From assembly GCA_026393735.1 (NCBI GenBank), contig JAPKZP010000086.1, positions 1 to 18,110 of the forward strand: DNA of 18,110 nt. Direction: 5' to 3'. This DNA is from Acidobacteriota bacterium. Its GTDB lineage: Bacteria > Acidobacteriota > Vicinamibacteria > Vicinamibacterales > JAKQTR01. The notes under the pieces are model-generated. The model did no database searches. It was not told the origin of the DNA and worked only from the letters and a program-made list of their open reading frames with translations. Position 1 is the stretch's first letter. Every line of letters begins with the position of its first letter. Position numbers and translations under genes: made by a program. This document shows, piece by piece, positions 7,289-15,481 of this stretch.

Positions 7289-8415
7289 AGGCCGTTCTCG
7301 CTCTGGAAGACGGTTCCTGGTTCCAGGGCACGGCCGCCGGCGCCGCCGGTCGTGCGTCTGGCGAGGTCGTGTTCAACACCGGGATGACCGGCTATCAGGA
7401 AATCCTGACGGACCCGTCCTACGCAGGACAGATCGTCACGATGACGTGCCCCGAGATCGGCAACTACGGGGTGGTCGGTGACGATGTCGAGTCACGCGCA
7501 CCGAAGGTGGCGGGCTTCGTCATGCGCAGCGAATCGCTCATCCCGAGCAACTGGCGCGCCGACGGGTCCTTGCGCGACTACCTGACCGCGTGCGGTGTCG
7601 TCGCGATTGCGGGCGTCGACACCCGTGCGCTGACGAGGCGGCTGCGGTCGGCGGGCGTCATGCGCGGCGTCATCGGAACCGGGGATGTCGATCCGGACGC
7701 CCTCGTCGAGCAGGCGCGCCAGGCGCCGTCGATGGTGGGCGCCGATCTCGTGCAGACGGTGTCGTGCGCGGCGGCCTTCGACTGGCCGCCCGAGGGAGCC
7801 GTGAGCGGGAACGGCGGCTACGACGTCGAGCCGGTTCGCCGTAGTGAGCGGCGCTTCAGGGTGGCGGCGTGGGACTTTGGCATGAAGTGGAACATCCTGC
7901 GCCGCTTCGTGGCCTATGGGTGCGACGTGCGCGTGTACCCGGCGTCCACGCCGGCGGCGGTGCTGCTGGCGGACCAGCCGGACGGCGTGTTCCTGAGCAA
8001 CGGCCCGGGCGACCCGGCCGCGCTGCCGTACGTGGTGGAGAACGTCCGCGCGGTCGTGGCGAGCGAGACGCCCACGTTCGGCATCTGCCTCGGACACCAG
8101 GTCCTGGGCCTGGCCATCGGTGCCCGCACGTTCAAGCTGAAGTTCGGCCACCGGGGATCGAATCACCCGGTCAAGCAGCTGGAAACCGGCAAGGTCGAGA
8201 TCACATCGCAGAATCATGGGTTCGCCGTCGACCCCGCCACGCTGCCGTCTGACGTCATGGTCACGCACGTGAACCTCTATGACAACACCCTGGAGGGGTT
8301 CCGGCACCGGACGCGCCCGCTGTTCAGCGTGCAGTACCACCCGGAGGCATCCCCTGGTCCGCATGACGCGGACTACCTGTTCGGCCTGTTCGTCGACGCG
8401 ATGGAGCGCAGCTAG
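7285..8415 (+). CDS. carA: Carbamoyl-phosphate synthase small (glutaminase) subunit
   Basis: CarA hydrolyses glutamine and channels ammonia to CarB to make carbamoyl phosphate for pyrimidines and arginine in the cytoplasm. The 376-residue length is typical. The N-terminal domain shows FNTGMTGYQEILTDPSYAGQ. The C-terminal class I glutamine amidotransferase domain shows FLSNGPGDP, the nucleophile elbow GICLGHQ with Cys268, and the His352/Glu354 pair in YHPEASPGP, so the catalytic triad is complete. The start is GTG 7285. It gives the family-typical N-terminus (MKAVLALEDG), has GAGAGGG upstream, and overlaps the TGA of the preceding gene as GTGA, which suggests translational coupling. The open frame continues upstream to 6523, but that part only shadows the preceding gene. 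carB follows with no gap. Confidence 0.97.
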   Translation: MKAVLALEDGSWFQGTAAGAAGRASGEVVFNTGMTGYQEILTDPSYAGQIVTMTCPEIGNYGVVGDDVESRAPKVAGFVMRSESLIPSNWRADGSLRDYLTACGVVAIAGVDTRALTRRLRSAGVMRGVIGTGDVDPDALVEQARQAPSMVGADLVQTVSCAAAFDWPPEGAVSGNGGYDVEPVRRSERRFRVAAWDFGMKWNILRRFVAYGCDVRVYPASTPAAVLLADQPDGVFLSNGPGDPAALPYVVENVRAVVASETPTFGICLGHQVLGLAIGARTFKLKFGHRGSNHPVKQLETGKVEITSQNHGFAVDPATLPSDVMVTHVNLYDNTLEGFRHRTRPLFSVQYHPEASPGPHDADYLFGLFVDAMERS

Positions 8416-11400
8416 ATGCCGCGTCGTCAAGACGTGAAGCGTGTGCTCGTGCTCGGGGCCGGCCCCATCGTCATCGGCCAGGCGTGCGAGTTCGACTACT
8501 CGGGATCGCAGGCCTGCAAGGCGCTGCGCAGCGAAGGTCTCGAGGTGGTGCTGGTCAACAGCAATCCGGCCACGATCATGACGGACCCGGAGCTGGCCGA
8601 TCGCACTTATGTCGAGCCGCTCACCCCGGAAATTGTCGAAGCGATCATCGCGCGCGAGCGCCCCGACGCGCTGCTCCCGACGGTGGGCGGCCAGACCGCG
8701 CTCAACCTGGCCATGGCCCTCGCGAAGGCCGGGGTGCTCGAACGCTACGGCGTTCGGCTCATTGGCGCATCGGTGGCGGCGATCGACGTCGCCGAGGACC
8801 GCCTGAAGTTCCGCGACGCCATGCGCGAGATCGGCATCGACGTGCCGGAGAGCGGCTATGCGCGGTCCCTCGACGAGGCGGTTGCGCTGGTGAAGACGAC
8901 CGGGTTCCCGTCGATCATCCGTCCCTCGTTCACGCTGGGCGGCGTGGGTGGGGGCATCGCCTACAACATCGAGGAATTCCACGAGATCGTCAGGCGGGGC
9001 CTGGCCATGAGCCCCGTGCACGAGATCCTGATCGAGGAGTCGCTCATCGGGTGGAAGGAATACGAACTGGAGGTGATGCGCGACGCCGCCGACAACTTCG
9101 TCGTCATCTGCTCGATCGAGAACATCGACCCGATGGGCGTGCACACGGGCGACAGCATCACCGTCGCCCCGGCCCTCACGCTGACGGACAAGGAATACCA
9201 GCGGATGCGCGACGCCGCGCGCCGGATCATCACGCGTGTCGGCGTCGAGACGGGCGGGTCCAACATCCAGTTCGCCGTGGACCCGAAGAACGGCCGGATG
9301 ATCGCCATCGAGATGAACCCGCGGGTCTCGCGGTCGTCGGCGCTGGCGTCGAAGGCCACCGGGTTCCCGATCGCGAAGATCGCCGCGAAACTCGCGCTGG
9401 GCTATCACCTCGACGAGATCCCGAACGACATCACGCGCCTGACGCCGGCGTCCTTCGAGCCCACGATCGACTACGTCGTGGTGAAGGTGCCGCGGTGGAA
9501 TTTCGAGAAGTTCCCTGAGGCCGACCGCACCCTCACCACCCAGATGAAGTCGGTGGGCGAGGCGATGGCCATCGGCCGGACGTTCCAGGAAGCCTTCATG
9601 AAGGGCATCCGGTCGCTCGAACTCGGGCGCGCGAGCCTGCTGTTCGACGACGCCGTGTGCCGCGACGAAGACGACGATGGGCTGCGGCAGCGGCTGCTCA
9701 CGCCCAACGACCGGCGCATGTGGGCGGTGTTCGAGGCGCTCGAGCGGGGCTGGTCGACCGCGGACCTGCACGAACTGACGAACATCGACCCCTGGTTCCT
9801 CGCGCAGTTCGCCGACCTCGCGCGCCGGCGGTCCTCCCTGCGGGGCAAGTCGCTCGCTGACGTCGGGGACGACGAGCTGCGGGATCTGAAACGGGCCGGA
9901 TTCGGGGATGCGCAGCTGGCCATGTGCCTCGGCACGAGCGAGAAGTCCGTCCGCGAGCGGCGGGCGAAGTCGGGCTTGCGTCCCGCCTACAAGCGCATCG
10001 ACACCTGCGCCGCAGAGTTCGAGTCCTTCACGCCGTATCTCTATGGCACGTACGAGTCCGAGTGTGAAGCCGATCCCACGCCCAGGCGGAAGGCGATCAT
10101 CCTCGGGAGCGGTCCGAACCGGATCGGCCAGGGGATCGAGTTCGACTACTGCTGCTGTCACGCGGTGTTCGGTCTCCGAGACGAGGGGTTCGAGACCGTC
10201 ATGGTGAACTGCAACCCCGAGACCGTGTCGACCGACTACGACACGTCGGACCGGTTGTACTTCGAGCCCCTCACCCTCGAGGACGTCCTGGCGATCGTGG
10301 ACCGCGAGCGCGCGGCCGGTGGGGAGGTCTCGTGCCTCGTGCAGTTCGGCGGGCAGACGCCGCTGAAACTCTCCACCGCGCTTCACCGGGCGGGCGTCCC
10401 GATCCTGGGCACGTCTCCCGACTCGATTGACCTGGCGGAGGACCGGAAACGCTTCGCCGCCCTGCTGAACGAACTCGGCATTCCGCAGCCGGCCAGCGGG
10501 ACGGCCACCTCTCGCGAAGAAGCGCGGGACGTCGCCGCGTCGATCGGGTATCCGGTGGTCGTGCGGCCGTCGTACGTGCTGGGCGGGCGCGCGATGGCCA
10601 TCGTGTACGACCCGGGCGCCCTCGATCGCTACATGACGACCGCAGTCGACGCGTCGCCCGAGCACCCGGTCCTGGTCGACCGGTTCCTGGAAGACGCCTT
10701 CGAGCTCGACGTCGACGCGGTCGGTGATGCCACCGGTGCTGTTGTGATTGGCGGCATCATGGAGCACATCGAGGAGGCCGGGATCCATTCGGGCGACAGT
10801 TCCTGCGTCGTGCCGCCGTTTCTCGTGGCCGACCGGCACCTGGAGACCATTCGCGGCTACATGCGGCGCATTGCGAAGGCCCTGGGCGTCGTGGGACTGA
10901 TGAACGCCCAGTTTGCCATCAAGAGCGACGTCGTGTACGTCCTCGAAGTGAATCCGCGCGCGTCCCGTACGGTGCCGTATCTCTCGAAGGCGACCGGCGT
11001 GCCTCTGGCGAAGGTGGCCGCGCGGGTGATGGGCGGGCGCTCCCTGGCGGAACTGGGGTTTACGCACGATCTCACCGTGGAAGGCGTGTTCGTGAAGTCG
11101 CCGGTCTTCCCGTTCATCCGCTTTCCCGGCGTCGACACGATTCTCGGACCCGAGATGAAGTCCACGGGAGAGGTGATGGGCGGCGCGACTTCGTTCGGGG
11201 CGGCGTTCGCCAAGGCGCAGATGTCGGTGGGCCAGGAATTGCCGACCGAGGGGACGGTCTTCATCAGCGTCAATAACGACGACAAGCCGAACGTCCTGCA
11301 GGTCGCGCGCGATCTCGCGGACCTCGGGTTCCAGATCGTCGCCACGCGCGGCACCGCCGCGTACCTCCGCGCGCACGGCCTGGAGGCGACGACGGTGTTC

Positions 11401-11667
11401 AAGGTCAACGAGGGCCGCCCCAACGTCGCGGACCAGGTCGTGAACGGCCAGGTGCACCTGATCCTCAACACTCCACTCGGCCGGGCGTCGTTCTTCGACG
11501 ATCGGACGGTGAGGCGTGCGGCGATGATGCACAGTGTGCCGTGCATCACCACCCTTACGGGCGGTGCGGCGGCCGTCAGCGCCATTCGCGCCATCCGCAG
11601 CGACAAGCTCGATGTCCGCGCGCTGCAGGACTACTACGCAGTAACTGCCACCTCGTCTACGCCCTGA
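8416..11667 (+). CDS. carB: Carbamoyl-phosphate synthase large subunit
   Basis: CarB uses two ATP, bicarbonate and CarA-supplied ammonia to form carbamoyl phosphate. The 1083 residues match the usual length of about 1070. Two homologous halves are visible. The first begins VLVLGAGPIVIGQACEFDYS and the second AIILGSGPNRIGQGIEFDYC, each followed by an ATP-grasp domain (with VRPSYVLGGRAM in the second). An oligomerisation linker sits between them, ending YKRIDTCAAEFESFTPYLYG. The C-terminal MGS-like allosteric domain (about residues 950-1075) contains VATRGTAAYLRAHG, VNEGRPNVADQVVNG and ILNTPLGR. The ATG at 8416 immediately follows the carA TAG, with a GGAG at 8403-8406 as a likely ribosome site. 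The two genes are therefore one unit. No internal defect is seen. Confidence 0.98.
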   Translation: MPRRQDVKRVLVLGAGPIVIGQACEFDYSGSQACKALRSEGLEVVLVNSNPATIMTDPELADRTYVEPLTPEIVEAIIARERPDALLPTVGGQTALNLAMALAKAGVLERYGVRLIGASVAAIDVAEDRLKFRDAMREIGIDVPESGYARSLDEAVALVKTTGFPSIIRPSFTLGGVGGGIAYNIEEFHEIVRRGLAMSPVHEILIEESLIGWKEYELEVMRDAADNFVVICSIENIDPMGVHTGDSITVAPALTLTDKEYQRMRDAARRIITRVGVETGGSNIQFAVDPKNGRMIAIEMNPRVSRSSALASKATGFPIAKIAAKLALGYHLDEIPNDITRLTPASFEPTIDYVVVKVPRWNFEKFPEADRTLTTQMKSVGEAMAIGRTFQEAFMKGIRSLELGRASLLFDDAVCRDEDDDGLRQRLLTPNDRRMWAVFEALERGWSTADLHELTNIDPWFLAQFADLARRRSSLRGKSLADVGDDELRDLKRAGFGDAQLAMCLGTSEKSVRERRAKSGLRPAYKRIDTCAAEFESFTPYLYGTYESECEADPTPRRKAIILGSGPNRIGQGIEFDYCCCHAVFGLRDEGFETVMVNCNPETVSTDYDTSDRLYFEPLTLEDVLAIVDRERAAGGEVSCLVQFGGQTPLKLSTALHRAGVPILGTSPDSIDLAEDRKRFAALLNELGIPQPASGTATSREEARDVAASIGYPVVVRPSYVLGGRAMAIVYDPGALDRYMTTAVDASPEHPVLVDRFLEDAFELDVDAVGDATGAVVIGGIMEHIEEAGIHSGDSSCVVPPFLVADRHLETIRGYMRRIAKALGVVGLMNAQFAIKSDVVYVLEVNPRASRTVPYLSKATGVPLAKVAARVMGGRSLAELGFTHDLTVEGVFVKSPVFPFIRFPGVDTILGPEMKSTGEVMGGATSFGAAFAKAQMSVGQELPTEGTVFISVNNDDKPNVLQVARDLADLGFQIVATRGTAAYLRAHGLEATTVFKVNEGRPNVADQVVNGQVHLILNTPLGRASFFDDRTVRRAAMMHSVPCITTLTGGAAAVSAIRAIRSDKLDVRALQDYYAVTATSSTP

Positions 11668-11734
11668 CGTGGCAGAAACGGCTCGCCTCGCCTGGACCGG
11701 CGATCGCTTGAGTCGACCGCAGTTGTCGGTGTGG

Positions 11735-11754
11735 CGCAGGGCTTCAGCCCTGCG
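11735..11754. repeat. REP-like perfect hairpin between carB and comEC
   Basis: The left arm CGCAGGGCT (11735-11743) is the exact reverse complement of AGCCCTGCG (11746-11754). In RNA this would be an 8-bp stem with a UUCA loop. There is no T-run, so it is not a standard terminator, but it lies 67 bp past the carB stop and could protect or end that transcript. Its core GGCTTCAGCC closely matches the hairpin inside comEC at 13385-13408. The rest of the 11668-11796 gap shows no convincing promoter. Confidence 0.65.
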
Positions 11755-11796
11755 TGACGCCTGCCGCCATCCCAGCCGTCCTGGCATCCGCCTTGC

Positions 11797-14349
11797 GTGA
11801 TCACCGCCGTGCGACACCCGGCTGTTCCCGTGGCGCTGGCGCTTCTCGGCGGGTGCGCCGTCGGATCCCTGCATCACGTAGACACTCGGGCGGCCGCGGC
11901 GGCCGTGTGGGTGGGCTGCGCCACGGCGGCAGCATGCTGGCGGGAGGCTGAGGTCCGCGCGTTCGTGGCCGCGGCGCTGTTCGGGTTCTGGGCGTGTGGC
12001 GTCGGCCTCGCCTCCGACGCGAGTTGGGCGCGCCTCCACACGCCGCTGCGCGCCGCGCTCGTGCTGGCACGTGGTGCTTCGTCGGTTGGCGACAGCCCGC
12101 TCGACCCCGTCGTCATCAGGGGCCGCCTGACGGACGATGCCGCGCCGTCGGAGTCCGGCGTCCGGCTCGCTGTGGAGGTGGAGAGCATCGAGGTAGACGG
12201 CCACTGGCGGGCGGCGCCAGGTGGCGTGCTCATCACCGTCACGGGCCAGGTCGATCCGGCGACCGTGGACACGTGGAGGCGCGATCGCCGCGTGCGGATG
12301 CCCGCGCTGCTGCGCCGCCCGGCACGGTATCTCGACCCAGGCGTGCCCGATCAGGAAGCTGCACTCGCGCGGCGCGGCATCACGCTCGTCGGATTTGCGA
12401 AGAGCGGGGCGCTCGTCGATCTGACGGGACCGGGCACGTGGCTTGCCGAGACGACCGGCGCCTGGCGGTCGCGTGCCCGTCACCTGTTCGACAACGCCGT
12501 GGGCCGGTGGAGCCCGCGGTCGGCCGCCATCGTACGCGCCGTGATCCTCGGCGATCGGGCTGGCCTCGACGAGGACACCGAACTGCGGCTGCAGGAAGCC
12601 GGCACATATCACGTGCTCGCCATCTCCGGAGGGAACATCGCGATCCTCGCGGGACTGCTCCTGGGCCTGGCGCGGCTCGGTGCGGTCCGGCCAGGTATCG
12701 CGCACCTGTCGGTCGCCGCGCTGCTGGCCATCTATGCGTATCTCGTCGGCGGCGGTGCCTCGGTCGTCCGCGCGACGATGATGGCCGTCATCTACCTCGT
12801 GGCCCTCGCGGTCGACCATCGCACGCGCCCGCTGAACGTGCTGGCCGCGGCGGCTGGACTGAGCGCCGTGCTCGACCCGCTCGTCCTGTTCGACACGGGC
12901 GCATGGCTGACGTACGGCGCGACGCTCGCGATCCTGGTCGCGACGCCGATCGTGACGGCCCGTCTCCAGACGTCTTCATGGATGGTCCGCGCCTCGGCGG
13001 GGCTGCTGGCGGCGTCCTGCGCCGCTGAGCTTGCGCTCTTTCCGATCGGCGCCTTCGTGTTCAATCGCGTGACGGCTGCCGGACTCGTGCTGAACTTCGC
13101 GGCCATTCCCCTCATGACCATCGTCCAGGTCAGCGGGATGGCCCTGCTGGCGACTGCGGCGCTCTGGCCGGACATGACGACGGCCCTGGCAGCCGTCGCC
13201 CACGTGTCCGCATGGGGATTGGTGGAGAGCGCCCGCCTGGTGGAATTCGTTCCGTGGGTGACGACGCGGCTGGCGCCGCCGCCGTTCGCGGTGATGGCCG
13301 CGTACTACGCCGCGTGGGCAGCCCTGCTTCTGCTGCGGCAACTTGGTGCCGGCCGGCCGCTTCGCGCCGCTGACGGATCGTCGTGGGGGTCGGCCTCAGC
13401 CGGCCCCCGGGCCGTGGCACGTCACCGGGCGTTGCGCGCTGCGGTGCTCGTGGCGACGGTGACGGCATGCTGGATCGTCCTGACGCCGTCCACCCGTTTC
13501 GCGCGGACCGCGGTGCTCGAGGTCACGTTCATCGACGTCGGGCAGGGCGACGCCACGCTGGTGCGGTTCCCGTCCGGCCACGCCTTGCTCGTCGACGCCG
13601 GCGGTTCGGCCGGTTCGCGCTTCGACGTGGGCCGGCGCGTGATCGAGCCCGTGCTGTGGGCGCGGGGCGTGCACAGGCTCTCCCACCTGCTGGTGACACA
13701 CGGTGATGCCGACCACGCAGGCGGCGCACCGTCGATCGTCCATGACATGGCGCCGGGCGAGGTGTGGGAGGGCATCCCCGTGCCGGCCGACCGCCTGCTG
13801 CAGCACCTGCAGAGCGCAGCGGCGGACAGTCGGGCCGTGTGGCGCAGCGTGCAGCGGGGCGACAACGCGATCCTGGGCGGTGTGCGGGTAGCCACGTGGC
13901 ATCCGCCCGCAGCCGAGTGGGAGCGGCAGCGGGTGCGCAACGACGACTCCGTGGTGATCGCGCTCGAGTTCGGCGGCGTCTCGATCGTGCTGCCTGGGGA
14001 CATCGAGGCGTCCGCCGAACGCGCGCTGGCGGAGCAGTTGCCGCGTGCGGCGATCAGGATCCTGCAGGCGCCGCATCACGGCAGCGCGACCTCGAGCACC
14101 TGGCCGCTTCTCGCGGCGGCCAAACCCGCCCTCGCCGTGATCAGCGCAGGGCGCGGCAACCGGTACGGGCATCCACATCGCGCGGTGCTCGACCGCTATC
14201 GTGCCGCCGGCGCGGCGGTGCTGCGGACCGACGTGGACGGTGCTATTACGCTGCGGACGGCGGGGCAGACTGTCGAGGCGACGACGTGGACGGGGAAGGC
14301 CCTGACGCTGAAGCCGGCTATGGCAGCGGTTCGCGCTCCGACGCCTTGA
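11797..14349 (+). CDS. comEC: ComEC/Rec2 family DNA-uptake channel protein
   Basis: ComEC forms the inner-membrane channel for single-stranded DNA in natural transformation. This 850-residue protein has the full three-part layout. N-terminal membrane helices and an OB-like DUF4131 domain span about residues 5-180. The multi-helix Competence domain spans about 235-515, with HVLAISGGNIAILAG near 272-286. A C-terminal metallo-beta-lactamase domain starts from about 575, with FIDVGQGDATLV (578-589) and the metal motif HGDADH (His635, Asp637, Asp639, His640). The metal site looks intact, so nuclease activity is possible. The GTG at 11797 has no strong ribosome site, and a slightly later GTG is possible. 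A hairpin repeat is read through in frame at residues 530-538, in the linker before the nuclease domain. The 3' end overlaps mazG by 32 bp on the other strand. No other competence gene is visible here. Confidence 0.93.
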   Translation: MITAVRHPAVPVALALLGGCAVGSLHHVDTRAAAAAVWVGCATAAACWREAEVRAFVAAALFGFWACGVGLASDASWARLHTPLRAALVLARGASSVGDSPLDPVVIRGRLTDDAAPSESGVRLAVEVESIEVDGHWRAAPGGVLITVTGQVDPATVDTWRRDRRVRMPALLRRPARYLDPGVPDQEAALARRGITLVGFAKSGALVDLTGPGTWLAETTGAWRSRARHLFDNAVGRWSPRSAAIVRAVILGDRAGLDEDTELRLQEAGTYHVLAISGGNIAILAGLLLGLARLGAVRPGIAHLSVAALLAIYAYLVGGGASVVRATMMAVIYLVALAVDHRTRPLNVLAAAAGLSAVLDPLVLFDTGAWLTYGATLAILVATPIVTARLQTSSWMVRASAGLLAASCAAELALFPIGAFVFNRVTAAGLVLNFAAIPLMTIVQVSGMALLATAALWPDMTTALAAVAHVSAWGLVESARLVEFVPWVTTRLAPPPFAVMAAYYAAWAALLLLRQLGAGRPLRAADGSSWGSASAGPRAVARHRALRAAVLVATVTACWIVLTPSTRFARTAVLEVTFIDVGQGDATLVRFPSGHALLVDAGGSAGSRFDVGRRVIEPVLWARGVHRLSHLLVTHGDADHAGGAPSIVHDMAPGEVWEGIPVPADRLLQHLQSAAADSRAVWRSVQRGDNAILGGVRVATWHPPAAEWERQRVRNDDSVVIALEFGGVSIVLPGDIEASAERALAEQLPRAAIRILQAPHHGSATSSTWPLLAAAKPALAVISAGRGNRYGHPHRAVLDRYRAAGAAVLRTDVDGAITLRTAGQTVEATTWTGKALTLKPAMAAVRAPTP
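13385..13408. repeat. Hairpin repeat embedded in the comEC coding sequence
   Basis: GGGGGTCGGC (13385-13394) pairs with GCCGGCCCCC (13399-13408) over 10 positions, with one G-U wobble, around a CTCA loop. The core GGCCTCAGCC differs at one base from GGCTTCAGCC in the intergenic hairpin at 11735-11754. It encodes Gly-Ser-Ala-Ser-Ala-Gly-Pro in the linker between the ComEC membrane part and its nuclease domain, and it keeps the frame. Confidence 0.55.
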
Positions 14350-15154
14350 CGCGGGCCCACTCGTCTTCCATGTCCTGGAGCGGGCAGTCGGAGAGCGCCT
14401 GGCCGCGCTGCCGGATCGCCGTTTCCATCGCGGTGAAGCGGCGCGTGAACTTCTCGTTGGCGAGGCGCAGCGCCGCCTCCGGCTCGATGCCGAGCTTGCG
14501 GGACAGGTTGGCGATGGCGAAGAGCAGGTCGCCCATTTCCTCTTCTGCGCGCGCGCGGTTGGCCACGGCCCCGGACTCGACGGTCTCGCGCAGTTCGACG
14601 GTTTCTTCTTCGATCTTGGCGACCACGTCGACCGCGCGTTCCCAGTCGAAGCCGACGGCCGCCGCGCGCATCCCTATTTCATGGGCGCGCAGGAGCGACG
14701 GCAGCGTCGGCGGCACGCCGCCGAGCGTCGTCCGCGGTTTCCCGCTCGAGCTCTTCTCGCGCGCCTTCAGGTCTTCCCAGCGCTCCAGCACTTCTGAAGG
14801 CGTGGTCGGTTTCGGACGGGCCGGCTCGGCGGGGCCGAAGACATGGGGATGGCGTCGCACGAGCTTATCGGAGATCGACCGGAGCGAATCCGCGATCGTG
14901 AAGTCGCCGTGTTCGGTACAGACCTGCGCGAGCAGGACGGCCTCGAACACGAAGTCGCCCAGCTCCTCGCGCAACGCGGCCCGATCGTCGTGGTCAAGCG
15001 CCTCGAGCACTTCGTAGGCCTCTTCGAGGACGAACGGTCGCAGCGTCTGGAGCGTCTGCTCGCGGTCCCACGGGCAGCCGCCGGGCGCGCGCAGGACGCG
15101 GACGAGCTCGACCAGGCGGGCGAATTCCTCGGCAGCAGGTGTCGTGGACGCCAT
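14318..15154 (-). CDS. mazG: Nucleoside triphosphate pyrophosphohydrolase MazG
   Basis: MazG hydrolyses (d)NTPs to NMP and pyrophosphate, a cytoplasmic house-cleaning role. The 278-residue protein has the two tandem MazG domains of the E. coli-type enzyme. The first shows GGCPWDREQTLQTLRPFVLEE with metal-binding acids EEAYE (44-48) and EELGD (63-67). The second shows EEETVE (182-187) and EEEMGD (204-209). Both acid clusters are complete. The ATG at 15154 gives the standard N-terminus (MASTTPAAEEFARLVELV). The open frame runs further upstream to 15628, but that part only shadows the divergent genes. It converges on comEC with a 32-bp overlap and diverges from the DUF1844 gene. The space before the ATG is short, with a TAGCAT -10-like box only about 7 nt upstream, so the mRNA may be leaderless. 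Confidence 0.95.
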   Translation of the reverse strand: MASTTPAAEEFARLVELVRVLRAPGGCPWDREQTLQTLRPFVLEEAYEVLEALDHDDRAALREELGDFVFEAVLLAQVCTEHGDFTIADSLRSISDKLVRRHPHVFGPAEPARPKPTTPSEVLERWEDLKAREKSSSGKPRTTLGGVPPTLPSLLRAHEIGMRAAAVGFDWERAVDVVAKIEEETVELRETVESGAVANRARAEEEMGDLLFAIANLSRKLGIEPEAALRLANEKFTRRFTAMETAIRQRGQALSDCPLQDMEDEWARVKASEREPLP

Positions 15155-15160
15155 TCGCCG

Positions 15161-15167
15161 TATGCTA
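15161..15167. promoter_or_regulatory. Overlapping divergent -10 boxes between mazG and DUF1844 gene
   Basis: TATGCT (15161-15166) on the plus strand and TAGCAT on the minus strand (reverse complement of 15162-15167) are -10-like and share five bases. They sit in the only gap between two divergent starts (15154 and 15191), so transcription in both directions has to start in or near here. I see no convincing -35 box on either side. The sequence ATGCTA also occurs at 4246-4251 in the other divergent intergenic region. Confidence 0.35.
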
Positions 15168-15178
15168 CCATGCGGCTC

Positions 15179-15183
15179 GGAGG
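15179..15183 (+). promoter_or_regulatory. Ribosome binding site that sets the DUF1844 start
   Basis: GGAGG lies 7 nt before the GTG at 15191, which is ideal spacing. It lies downstream of the in-frame ATG at 15170, so it argues for the GTG as the real start. Confidence 0.7.
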
Positions 15184-15190
15184 CGATTGC

Positions 15191-15481
15191 GTGTCGGACG
15201 ATCCGTCGGTCAGCTTCACCGGCTTCATCATTTCCCTGACGACCACTGCTGCCGTGCATTTCGGCGACTACCCGGACCCGGTCACGGGCGAGACCAAGCC
15301 GCCCAACCTCGAGGGCGCGGCGCAGATGATCGAAATCCTGGCGATGCTCGAGCAGAAGACACGGGGCAACCTGTCGGCGCAGGAGCGGTCGCTCCTCGAG
15401 CAGGTGCTCTACGACTTGCGCATGCGGTTCGTCGCCGCGCAGCAGGACGAGAAGGCCGGCGCACCCGCCAGGGAATCGTGA
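15191..15481 (+). CDS. DUF1844 domain protein, function unknown
   Basis: This is a 96-residue, probably cytoplasmic protein of the DUF1844 family, which has no established function. Typical features are the start SFTGFIISLTTTAAVHFGD, a Pro-rich middle (PVTGETKPPNLEGA), and a helical second half with the AAQMIEILAMLEQKTRGNLS block. GTG 15191 is chosen as the start because of the strong upstream GGAGG. ATG 15170 would add seven residues. The hydrophobic N-terminal segment is too short and broken for a clear membrane helix. The stop overlaps the start of the following metallo-hydrolase as GTGA, so the two are probably translated together. Genes of this family often sit near such hydrolases in related genomes, but that is recollection and not tested here. 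Confidence 0.85.
   Translation: MSDDPSVSFTGFIISLTTTAAVHFGDYPDPVTGETKPPNLEGAAQMIEILAMLEQKTRGNLSAQERSLLEQVLYDLRMRFVAAQQDEKAGAPARES

Noticed and set aside
7492..12819. A 1775-codon open frame on the minus strand opposite carA, carB and part of comEC
   Set aside because: The product is rich in Arg, His, Asp and Gly with no recognisable domain, and the plus-strand genes are unambiguous. Strong GC bias at third codon positions removes stops from this antisense frame.
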